Positions 45,425-56,181 of a stretch of DNA of 64,000 bases are shown in pieces. Position 1 is the first letter of the stretch; each line of letters opens with the position of its first letter. The stretch spans positions 745,375 through 809,374 of the forward strand of contig CAJNDS010001336.1 of assembly GCA_905221605.1 (NCBI GenBank). The letters run 5' to 3'. Position numbers and translations under genes: made by a program. The notes beneath the pieces were generated by a model. That model searched no databases. It was not told where the DNA came from and worked only from the letters and a program-made list of their open reading frames with translations. Origin of the DNA: Symbiodinium natans. Lineage: Eukaryota > Sar > Dinophyceae > Suessiales > Symbiodiniaceae.

Positions 45425-45571
45425 AGAGCGAAAGAGCGAAAGAGCGAAAGAGCGAAAGAGCGAAAGAGCGAAAGAGCGAAAGAGCGAAAGAGCGAAAGAG
45501 CGAAAGAGCGAAAGAGCGAAAGAGCGAAAGAGCGAAAGAGCGAAGGAGCGAAAGAGCGAAAGAGCGAAAGA
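45421..45571 (+). repeat. 8-bp repeat GAAAGAGC
   Basis: About eighteen GAAAGAGC units, with one GAAGGAGC variant, directly continue the GA microsatellite, suggesting the 8-mer arose from it. Confidence 0.97.
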
Positions 45572-46433
45572 GAGTACAATCAGAACGTAGAATCTACAAC
45601 CGCTACGAAATGACATCCAACGTAGGCTGGTTTCCACGTTCTTGGTTCACCAACCAGCAGATCCATCACCGCCCTCTGCCCCGCGCACCCTCGCCACCCT
45701 CCAGTGAGCCCTCCCCGCCCTCCAAGCATTTAAAAAACTCCAGCGCAGCCCCAAACAGCCACCCCGAGAATCGCTTGACAGGGACGGGTGGAATGCCCCC
45801 CCCCAAGAGGTGCCCTATCAAGAGATCCCGCAACGGCATACGCCCGGGACCTGAGAGTCACTTAAGGGACCCCTTACATTCGCCAACCGCATCAAGACAA
45901 TTGGATACGCACTCTGTTCCGCGGGTATTGCACAGGCCACACAATCCCACCAAGAACGAATCTAAATGTAACGGTCTGCATACTGCGTGAGCCGTTTCAG
46001 ACAGCAGGCATATGTGGATTACGACAGCATTTCGCTGAAAATCGATTTTACTTGAAACTTTGTTGCGCCGCAAGGAAAGGCCACGAGCCCTGGCCAAGTG
46101 CCAGGCTGGGCCACGATGCCGCTCAACCAAGCAGTCCTGGGGCCAAAACTCAACAACCACAAATCCAGTGCCTCTCAAAATGCCGACGAGCCGCCGTCTT
46201 CAGGGCCCTTTTTTGCCTGTCACATGGAAGAAGTGCTAGATTCTTGGCAAGTGCACGGAGGAAAAACCCAACCATAAATCCTAAACCCAAAAAGCTCGGG
46301 ACGCACACGCGAAGCCCTATGCCTTGACCTCACTCTGGAAATTGCAACGCACGCCCCAACTATTACAAGGCCTTATTGGGCATGCTTCTGTAAGCCCCGA
46401 CACCAAAAAAGAAACAGAGTACTCGCAGGTGGA

Positions 46434-47058
46434 ATGTCCCTAAATCCTGCAAGACCCAGTCCCACCTTGGACTGGCGTACTTTTTCACGTAATAGAAGTC
46501 GGCCATGGCTTTTGAAAAAAAAGTTTTCGGAGTGTACTCACTGTGTTCAGGCCATTGAGTTCCTCAAAGCCCTCTGGACAACAAACATTGACGCAAAGAT
46601 TTGGGCACCAGGCAAGGGAGGTTTCTGCTTTGCGGTTGTGAACTTGCATTGTTGATTTAGGGCTCGCGTCCGGCAGGAGCCAAGTGATCTTGCGAAGGAC
46701 TTATTGATGTAGGTTTTTGGGGGTTGCAGTTACAAAACCTTGATTTGTGTTGAATGAGGCGCGTGGGATACCTGAGTCATTTTGCAAAACCGAAGTAAAA
46801 GCTATTTCGAAAGCAAAAAAAACATGTAAGCACAGTGGAAGGGAGCGGGGTGCTGCGATATAATTTGTGCCATATCTGGCGGGCCACCCCTTTCAACCAA
46901 TGGGCAAGGGCAGTGTGAGGAAGTGGATTTTGGACCCTCCCCTCCGGGTCGCACGCAACAGAAATTCACCAAGCTTGCATCCGAAATTATTTGAACACCA
47001 AGCTAAGCCCGTTGTACGCAAAGTTGTTCCAGTAGCTGACAAGCATGCCCTTCGCTGA
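46434..47058 (+). CDS. Two weak plus-strand ORFs, unassigned
   Basis: 46434-46655 ends SECTHCVQAIEFLKALWTTN ... FAVVNLHC; 46867-47058 reads MPYLAGHPFQPMGKGSVRKW and onward. Both are repeat-free with moderate coding character and no recognised motif. They could be exons or chance. 45990-46430 shows nothing further. Confidence 0.22.
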
Positions 47059-47089
47059 AACCTTCAGGAATTCCACTAAACATTACAGA

Positions 47090-48135
47090 GCTTCCCTATG
47101 TTTATCCGTTTAAGGTTTAGATGCAGACCCTACAGGTTTAGGCCTAAACTTATTCCAAAGCCTTAAATTTTCCTTCGCCACTAGAGAGATTTCACTTAAC
47201 CCTATTTGTTGATGGTTTAGGCTTTAGGCTAACAAAACTTTAGATTTTCCCTCGCTACTAAACATCCGCTAACACCCATTCCCACATATTCAGCGAATAT
47301 TTCTTGTTTACGAGTAGCATAGCCTATTTCTTCAAGGTTTAGGCTGGCACCCAGTCCATAGTCTTTTGTTTTCCCTCGTCACGAAAGGCATTTCACATAT
47401 GCCCAGACCCTATTCCTCCCTAAAGACATTTTACTAAAGCCAAGACCCTATTCCCATACTTTCAACGAAAATTGTCTAGGAATATTCATGCTTATTCCTG
47501 AAAACCTAAAGTTTGTTGGAGATTTAGGTTGAAACCTAGTCCATCACCTTACACTTCCCTCGTCACTGAAGGCATGTCGCTAAAGCACAGACCCTTGTCC
47601 CTCAGCTATAAAGCCCAGACCCTTACTCCCATACTTTCAACGAATATTGGTGGTCAGGCAGCCTATCTCTTGAAGGTGTAGGCTGAAGCCTAATCTAATC
47701 AATCCAAAACCTTATGTTTCCCCGCGTCACAAGAGGGATCTCACTAAAGCCCAGACCCTAATCCCTAAACAAGTTTTACTAAAGCCCAGACCCTATTCCC
47801 ATAGTTTCAACGGAAATTGTTTAGGAATACTCAGTCTTCCTATTCCTGTAGAACGTTTCCCTCGCCATTGAAGGCAATTCGCTAAAGCCTAGACCCTTTT
47901 CCCCTAAGAACTTTGTCTAGAGCCCAGACCCTATTCCCACACTTTCAACGTATATTGTTTAGAAATAGTCCTGCTTCGGTGCCTGCGGGGTGTATCCTGT
48001 ATGTTTAGGCCTGACTCCTCTCCTGTGAACCCTATTTGTTAAACATTCAGGCTGAAGCCTTGTCCAAAACCTTACACTAAGACCCGATTCTTTCCATGAT
48101 TTTTGTTCAGGAACAATCACGCTTCGGTGCCTGCG
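47090..48135 (+). repeat. Decayed ~140-170-bp tandem repeat
   Basis: The motifs AAAGCCCAGACCCTATTCCC, TTTCAACGAATATTG and CCCTCGTCACTAAAGGCAT recur in order, with TTCAACG near 47461, 47634, 47803 and 47943. About six diverged units, AT-richer than the surroundings. No gene is seen. Confidence 0.8.
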
Positions 48136-48528
48136 GGTGTCTCCTTAACGTTTCAGCCCTATCTAAACCTTTGTTCCAAAGCCTATTCCAAAGCCTAAAT
48201 TGTTTCGGGTTTAGGAGTAGGGTTTCGGGTTTAAAGTTTGAATTCCAGGGTTACTCTTGGTTCTTGGTTCGCGGACCCGGTTTTACTTGAAACGGGTAAT
48301 TTCCAAATATGCGCATCAAAGTTTTCTGTGCTCATATTTATGTAGGACATATATAGCTATAGTACGAAATATGAACTTATCACTTTGCTATATAGCGAAC
48401 AATAAACCAAGACAGCTGCCCTGAATCAGACTGAATGAAATGACGCAAGCTTGCCCCCCCACCCCCAAGAATGAGCTTCTTCCTTACAGTTGGGGGAGCA
48501 ATCCAACTCGAGGGAACACGCAATTAAC

Positions 48529-48790
48529 ACGCCTGGAACCAAGAACCAAGAACCAAGATTCCCGGAAAAGTCTTGGGACGAGAACCAAGATTCCCAGAAA
48601 AGTCTTGGGATGAATCTTGGTTCCCAAGGAGTGGGGGCGTGTTAATAAAAACAAGCCCCGTTGTAATTAAAACGCCTGGAACCAAGAACCAAGAACCAAA
48701 ATTCTTAGAAAAGTCTTGGGACGAATCTTGGTTCCCAGGACCTGGGTCCGTCAGGTTGAGGACGGGGAAAGTGTTAATTAATTAATAGTC
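48529..48790 (+). repeat. 141-bp direct duplication with CCAAGATTC inverted words
   Basis: ACGCCTGGAACCAAGAACC starts both copies (48529 and 48670). Each contains CCAAGATTC/GAATCTTGG inverted motifs and ends in GTTAATAAAA/GTTAATTAAT. It may be a decayed hairpin element. Confidence 0.85.
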
Positions 48791-49740
48791 TCTCATGCTC
48801 AAACAACCAAATATCGAGCTTTATGTCTTTGAGAGTGGGTTTTGGGGGGGTACAATTTATTTACGTATATATATACACACAGACTCGCCACTCGTCGGCA
48901 TTGACTCGCCGTATTAAATGACCAAAATCACGGATAGAAGCCCCCCTCACCACCCCGAGTTTCAGCAAGCATGGCTTGACATCACAAGGAGCTCGTTAAG
49001 TGACAAATAGCTTGAGCAGCGTGGCAGTAGAGCTCGGATAGAAGCCTTTCTTCCTTCCCCAGTCCCATCCATGGCGGCGTCGAACCTCGCACACCCCCAC
49101 ACACCCCCCCATCAGGAAGCATGGCGTTTCAATCCTCCCCACATCAGCCCCCCCACCCCTCCAAAAAACTTGCCACAATGCCGGCAATCTAGGCTTTCTT
49201 CCCTACATTTATGCACCTCCCCTCCAGCCTGCATTCTTTAAGGGGTTGGGGATTGACATGTACCTCGGTTTGTTGCTGCAGCGGACATGCTAGTAGGAGC
49301 ACCGTGTTTTTACAGCCAACGGAAGGAGGTGCAGGCAGAATACCCTGAACGCACAAGACCCGAATGATCGCAGTTTATGTTTGTGTACCCAGATTCGAAT
49401 GTTGTGAAGCCATGCCCACCGAAAAGAAGCAGCACTGTGGAACCTCCAAACAAGAGGTTATTAGCTCAAGTGGTGCTCGCCCCACTCTGCCCACGACGTC
49501 TTCAGCAGAGAAGCCCAACCGATGGCCTATCGGTCAGATGGTAGGCACACTACGGGCTAGCAGCACCAGTGACGCTGGAACTATAGCTGCCTGAAGGTGC
49601 TCAACAAAGGGCAGTTGAGCACGCGGCGGAAGTTCAAGCCTTAAACCACAGCTGACCATTGTTGAGACCCTGAACTTAGGGAAGGGACTCAGGAACCACA
49701 ACCCACAAAAACGGAGCCGAGATCTGGCCATACCCCCACA

Positions 49741-49935
49741 TCACCCTTTCATCCCCAACTCATCGCACATTTCTTGAGCCATTCGCAGACGGTGGCAAAT
49801 CTTTACCGTCACGCACTGTTGCTCATCTTTGTGGCAAGCATATGACATCATGTGACTATTGGCCTTCTAGCCCGCAAGCGCTGGCTTCTTGCTGAAAGTG
49901 GCGACAGCGTTGGACAGCCACATCGGACGACAAAG
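49741..49935 (-). pseudogene. Unidentified coding remnant with one in-frame stop
   Basis: The minus strand reads MWLSNAVATFSKKPALAG, a TAG, then KANSHMMSYACHKDEQQCVT and VKICHRLRMAQEMCDELGMK, G and TGA, all in one frame. The Cys/His spacing hints at a metal site. It could be a decayed transposon protein, or UAG read-through. Not recognised. Confidence 0.4.
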
Positions 49936-50096
49936 ATATGGAGAACCGGAAAAAAACTAAGCAGGCTTATTGTACAACCTACACTTGGCTATTACTTCCA
50001 AAACGTGCCGGGGACTTATTGACGTCCTTTGCTCTTCATTAGACCGGCAGCTGGAGTTGGAACGTGTTCTCTGGATCAAGGATCTTATGACCTTTC

Positions 50097-50420
50097 TTGT
50101 TCGACGATTCAGACAAAAACGACTTCACAGGGGAAACCAAAAGTGGGCCTACCGATACGCAAAAGATCTTTGGGGAGTTTTTTGAGCAACTGCCTGCTGA
50201 ACCTGTATGTTCTTACGCCTCACTCTCGGAACCTTTACACACAAGGACTCGCAATAGTGCCACGTTTTCGGCACCATGGAGCACTTCTCTGGTCACTTCG
50301 TTAATGACGACAAGTACAATCACCAGAATTCCAGCCAAAGCAGTTCAAGTGAAAATGCGTTCACAGTTCGTACGTGTCCAGAAAATTTTCACGCTCAAGT
50401 ACCCTTGGTCAAGCTTATAG
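50097..50420 (+). CDS. Unassigned ORF left of the CTA array
   Basis: A plus-strand frame opens MFDDSDKNDFTGETKSGPTD then TQKIFGEFFEQLPAEPVCSY. The first ~45 codons look coding, the rest less so. An overlapping frame (50276 onward) runs into the trinucleotide array and its tail is an artefact. Confidence 0.3.
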   Translation: MFDDSDKNDFTGETKSGPTDTQKIFGEFFEQLPAEPVCSYASLSEPLHTRTRNSATFSAPWSTSLVTSLMTTSTITRIPAKAVQVKMRSQFVRVQKIFTLKYPWSSL

Positions 50421-50478
50421 TCCGCAATCATCTGGGTTCCAGCCACATGGCTTACCGGAATCGCATCCTGATCCACAC

Positions 50479-51418
<940 letters not shown>

Positions 51419-51571
51419 AGCTACTGTCACGTTTGCGAAGGTGCACTTTTCCAGCCTTTGTACTGTTAAAACCTAGGTCTCGCGCATATTCCATGCTCCA
51501 GTCCTCCTTCCCTTTTTCTTGTTGTTCAATAAACTTGCGAGTTTGGGTTTGGGGATGGTAAACTAAAACAT

Positions 51572-51920
51572 TGGTATTTACGACACTTCGTGGCTTCGTT
51601 GCGTGCAAATGGCCAGAGCATCCATGTCCGCACGATGATAACGTCCGTGTTACCAGAGCATCCATGCGCGCACGATGATAGTTACCACAGCAGTCATGTC
51701 CGCGCAACGATAACGTCTGTGGTAGCAGAGCACCCATGTCCGCTCGATGATAACGTCCGTTTTCACAGAGCATCCACGTCCGCACGATGATAACTTCCAC
51801 GCAAAAACGTCGGTATTTGCGACACTTCGTGGCTTCGTTGCGCGCGCGCGAATAACGTCCGTGTTACCAGAGCACTGCTGTTCGCACGATGACAACGTCC
51901 GTGCTACCAGAGCATTCACG
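51572..51920 (+). repeat. ~44-bp tandem repeat with flanking 35-bp direct repeat
   Basis: GATGATAACGTCCGTGTTAC with CAGAGCATCCATGTCCGCAC is repeated about seven times. GGTATTTGCGACACTTCGTG followed by GCTTCGTTGCG occurs at 51573 and again at 51810, so part of the array is itself duplicated. Confidence 0.88.
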
Positions 51921-51964
51921 ATGATTTAAAATAATAGAGAAAGTAGGCTTATGGGGGGGGTTTT

Positions 51965-53170
51965 TTTGGAGCCAAAAAACGCTCCAAAAAACGCTCCAAA
52001 ATGGCCTCTTTGTGACCTCTTTGTGACCGCGTTGTGACCGCTTGGAGCCAAAAAACGCTCCAAAACGCTCCAAATGGCCTCTTTGTGACCGCGTTGCGAC
52101 CGCGTTGTGACCGCGTTGGAGCCAACAAACGCTCCAAAACGCTCCAAAATGGCCTCTTTGTGACCGCGTTGTGACCGCGTTGTGACCGCGTTGTGACCGC
52201 GTTGTGACCGCGTTGGAGCTAAAAAACGCTCCACAACGCTCCAAAATGGCCTCTTTGTGACCGTGTTGTGACCGCGTTGTGACCGCGTTGTGACCGCGTT
52301 GTGACCGCGTTGTGACCGCGTTGTGACCGCGTTGTGACCGCAAGGTGTTGTCGTTGTCAACATGGAGCGAAAAAGAATTTCATTTGTTTCCATAATGAGA
52401 CAAATATGAGCCAACAATGATTCAACAATGACTCAATAATGTCGCAATAATGACTCAATATTTGCAATCTTTGCTCGAAGCAGAAGAGTAGTAGCAGCAA
52501 CAGCAGCAGTAGAAGTAGTAGGCAGACTTCGAAGAGACTCCTCCAAAAAGACTGCAGTCTTCACCGTAAAAGATTCCATAAAGACTGAGTCTCTCACCGA
52601 GTCTCTGCAGCGACTGCTGCTTGTGCATTATACTGCAGTTTGCAGCACTTTTACGATTCGCCACTGTTCTTCGTGACGCTGCAACAATGCTGATCAGCGG
52701 GACGGTGGCAGAACAGACAGGGCAGTGGGCGGAGTGGCCAGGCGGGAGTGCAGAGCAGCAGCAGTGGCAGAGAGCAGCAGTGGCAGGGCAGCAGTGCTAG
52801 GACAGCAGTGGCAGAACAGACTGCAGAGTGGGCAGGCTGGCAGGGCAGCAGTGGACAGCTGTGGCAGGGCAGCAGGGCGGGGGTGGCAGAGCAGCAGCAG
52901 TGGCAGGGCGGAGTGGCAGAGCAGCAGTGGCAGCCACAAGGTCGCCACAGGGTCGCCACTGGGTCGCCACTATGATTCCGTGGCTCGCTCGGTTTGATTT
53001 ATGGTAACTTATTCCAAAAGCCACTAAAATGTCACGAGCCTCTGTTGTAGCAACGTCACTACAACGTCACTACAACGTCACTACCACGTCACTACAACGT
53101 CACTACAGCGACACTACAACGTCACTACAACGTCACTACAACGTCACTACAACGTCACTACAACATCACT
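51965..53170. repeat. Left inverted arm
   Basis: Order inward: CGCTCCAAAA/GGAGCC block, a (TTGTGACCGCG) 11-mer array (to 52340), a unique AT part with AATGACTCAATAATG words, a GCAGTGGCAGAGCAGC-rich part (52690-52940), GTCGCCAC triplets, then a (CAACGTCACTA) 11-mer array (53038-53170). It matches the right arm reversed; over 52460-52960 the two differ at only a few positions. The left outer block holds more 11-mer copies than the right. Confidence 0.92.
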
Positions 53171-53229
53171 ACAATGCACAAAAAAGTCGTTTGCTGCAGA
53201 ATAAAAAATGCAAATTTTGCTCAAAAAGA

Positions 53230-53525
53230 CACAAAAAGAATTTTGTTTAATTCAAGAATGGCTCAAGAAGGACAAAATATGAGCCAACAATAACTCAACA
53301 ATGTCGCAATCTTGCTCGAAGTAGAAGCAGTAGTAGCAGAAACAGCAGTTTGCAGCAGTAGAAGTGGTAGGCGGACTTCGAAGAGACTCCAAAAAGACTG
53401 CAGTCTTCACCGTAAAAGATTCCAAAAAGACTGAGTCTCTAACCGAGTCTCTGCAGCGAAGCGCTGCTTCTGCATCATACTGCAGTTTGCAGCGCTTTTT
53501 ACGACTGTTCTTCGCGACGCAGCTG
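53230..53525 (+). repeat. Internal direct copy of the left-arm unique part
   Basis: ATATGAGCCAACAATAACTC through TCCAAAAAGACTGCAGTCTT and GCATCATACTGCAGTTTGCA repeats 52400-52690 in the same orientation, more diverged than the two arms are from each other. A further diverged inverted copy seems to lie at about 59330-59450. Confidence 0.82.
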
Positions 53526-53534
53526 TGACGGTCA

Positions 53535-53640
53535 CTGTGCGTCACTAGGAGTCACTACGGGTCACTACGGGTCACTACGGATCACTACGGGATCACAGCG
53601 GGTCACTACGTTGTCACTACGCGGTCACTACGCCCAAACT
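53535..53640 (+). repeat. 10-bp GGTCACTACG repeats
   Basis: Consecutive GTCACTACGG words continue the GTCAC theme of the arms; a matching field of TCACGACGCGG words lies on the other side at 58795-58945. 53650-54450 between is unique with no supported gene. Confidence 0.85.
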
Positions 53641-54499
53641 CTTCAAAGGCTCAGCGCCACTCCAGCCTAGCCGAGCAAGTAAAAGCCCCACACAGAAAAA
53701 ACATGGCAAATGAAAGAGGAAATATCATCAAGCTGGTCTACGAAAATCCGAGAACCGGCTTCGGCAATCAAGCAAAAACCCTCAAACAAGCTCGATGGCA
53801 AGATGTGACGCGCTTCCTGGCTTGATCGAGAGGAGCGCCCCCAACGCGGTTATAACAGACGACTGGTCGCCACGGGTCACTACGGGTCACGGGTCTACGG
53901 GTTACAACGCAGGAAAAGATTGGATCCATCGGGCGGATGCGTGTCACAGCGTAAAAAGTTCTATCTCGTGTTTCTAATCCTATTCAAAATCTGTATTCCC
54001 AGATTTGGTGTTTCAGTTTTGTTTGCTAGTTTTGTTGCGGCCAACTGCTAGTTAGCTTCAATGCCGTTGAGTGGCTGTTTTGCTCGCGGCCGCTTGCCTC
54101 CGGCGCCGTAGCTGTCTGTGTGAGACACTGATCAGCGACAAGGGGCATAGCGATGAGTGGTGTCAGACTGCAATGTAAAGCAGTGCACCCTTCATCGCTG
54201 ACGCTGCACCCGCTCATCTTTCAGCAGCGACTTCTGTACCCTTGCGCGTGCGAAAAGAGACATCAAAGAATGCAGATTGTTTAAGTAGCCAGCTGGACAA
54301 GCAGGCTGACATAGAACTGGTGTGGCCTCAAAGTAGAGATCGTTCACTATTTGCTGCACGTTCGAAGCACGTCACTTGCAAACATGGCCACACCGACGAT
54401 TTACACCATGCACGTCGCAAGGTTGACGAGTGAAACCCAGAGCCCGCACAGCTGCGAGCGCGGATTCTCCAATTTCATTCACGAATCTGCCAGAAAAAT

Positions 54500-55177
54500 C
54501 ACGCGAACAAGTAAGACTCAAAGTTGAAGAACGCCAGGGCTGGACAACACTTACGCAAAATTGCTGTCATGCTTGAAGCGTTCTACATCATGCTGGCATG
54601 AGCAAGCAATGCAAGCGCTCTTCCCCCAGATTTCTTCAAATGGATTGGCCGCGTCTGTGCACTTAAGCACGACCAAGAGCGCCTCTGTGAAACTGCTTTT
54701 GACCAGCACTGGGCACGCCCAGCTTGACTTGAAAACTTGAACGCCGTAGCCTGCTCAAGGAATCATTGAACTGCTGTCTGCTAATCCTGGAAGTCAAGCA
54801 AAGCCGCAGCGCAAAAAACGTCCGTGATGCTGTTGCTACCTCAGCCGAGAAGCTCACACAACAAGGACGGATGCAAGTTCGCAGCGCTCAAACTCCGGCG
54901 CTGCTGAGGCACACGCATGCAACTTATACGTCGTCCGCCGGTGGCACCACGAACCCATAGCAATCAGCCCTGCGAGCGGGGCGACAGCAAAAAACCTAAG
55001 CTGAAAAGGCATCGAAACCAAGTGCTGGGCTCAGTTGTGCCGCGCAGACTTGCTGACATCTTTTCTTCCTTCACCCAGGCCTTGTCCTGCGAAGTCACGC
55101 TGAAACGCGGCACAGGGAGGGCTAGGGAGGAGAGTGGGATTGACATGAAAAGCTCTCCTTCAGGCTGTATACACTAA
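54500..55177 (+). pseudogene. Plus-strand coding-like segments inside the element (unassigned)
   Basis: Three frames look coding in succession: GQHLRKIAVMLEAFYIMLA, stop, then ALPPDFFKWIGRVCALKHDQ, ERLCETAFDQHWARPA (about 54530-54726); then SAKNVRDAVATSAEKLTQQG (54766-54960); then RRLADIFSSFTQALSCEVTL, KRGTGRAREESGID (54917-55177). Stops and frame changes indicate decay or introns. It runs opposite to the NTPase gene. No family recognised. Confidence 0.35.
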
Positions 55178-55289
55178 TCTTGGATGCTGCGATGGACAGT
55201 TCCTCTTCCGCTTTGATTGCCTGACTTCATGAGCAAACAAGGACACTCTAAACTTCAATCTTTTTCATCGCCCATCTGCAAACAACTCC

Positions 55290-55690
55290 AAAGACAGGAC
55301 GAGCTAGATCCACGCGCAAGATCCAAGCGCAGGGCCTTCTTCAAGTCATCCACCTGACGTCAAAAGCGTGGAAAACCGCTCATAAACACAGACATGAAGT
55401 GAGGCAATCAAGTAAGTGGATCTAAGGTCACTGCGTCAGCCAATGCTCCTTTCACTTTGAAGGCATTGCCCGTCGGCTCGAACTCCTTGCCGTCATCGAA
55501 CTTCATTTGTGAGTCGGCAACAGAGATGCGAACAAATTCAGCCACCCGTCTTGGAGAATGCACTGCTTTCAATGTGGACATGATTTGTTTGCATCGGAAT
55601 CCTCCTCGGGCCTCAGCTTGTCCGTGACCGTCCGATCCTGCAAGTCGAGCGGGTCAAAACTTCGGCAGACGTGAACCGACAGCAAACTGA
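55290..55690 (-). pseudogene. Detached Crinkler-like N-terminal header
   Basis: A 57-codon frame (55581-55408) reads VRISVADSQMKFDDGKEFEP, TGNAFKVKGALADAVTLDPL. After an apparent intron, an acceptor (ACGTCAG) at 55354 leads to VDDLKKALRLDLAR. Upstream at 55680-55566 another piece reads SVHVCRSFDPLDLQDRTVTD then KLRPEEDSDANK. The beta-rich start plus V-DDLKKA-helix resembles the ubiquitin-like header of Crinkler (CR) proteins. It lies downstream of the NTPase gene on the same strand, so it is a relic or start of another copy. Family reading is inference. Confidence 0.45.
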
Positions 55691-56181
55691 AACTCCAGCA
55701 AGAAACAGCCAAAGCTCCCAGCCCCGAACCGCTTCCCGAAGCCCCTCCCCTGTCCACGAACGGACGTGTGCCCCCAATCTCCGCCCCCTGCCGACAACGG
55801 TGCGCCGGGCGAGCGTCCAAACAGCCGTGCCCCAACCCAGGATTCAGCTACTGAATGCTACTGATGCAGTCAACGATTGCTTGCGCTCCAATCACCGGCA
55901 TTTGCTCTCAGACAGCACAGTCCTTGCGGATCAGCTCCCGCACCCAGACGGATGAGATTGAGGTCGCGCCTGCAGAGCTTCGCAGAACGCTAAAGGCTGG
56001 CAATCTCTGATGGTCACATGTCTTGGCACCTGCAACGGTCTCAAACCTTGCAACTCTTGCGCCTGCAGATCCGGCAGATGGGCCTCACAGGGTGCTAACA
56101 GACGCAACGTAGCCGAGATTTGCAGATCAAACAAGAGAAAAAAGGAGCACAGATCATGACATGTGCACGAAGGCAAGAGAC

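Noticed and set aside
44983-45990. Long Arg-Glu or Ser-Leu repeat frames near 45 kb
   Set aside because: Products of the GA and GAAAGAGC repeats; the non-repeat tail (45600-45990) is Pro/Ser-rich and has no recognisable domain.
52260-52340. CRISPR-like regular repeats (TTGTGACCGCG)
   Set aside because: Units are contiguous 11-mers with no unique spacers, in a eukaryotic sequence.
52651-52997. Cys-rich and Gln/Ser-rich frames in the inverted arms, recurring at 60328-60674
   Set aside because: They translate a GGCAG-rich repetitive part of the arms; conservation between arms reflects recent duplication, not demonstrated coding.
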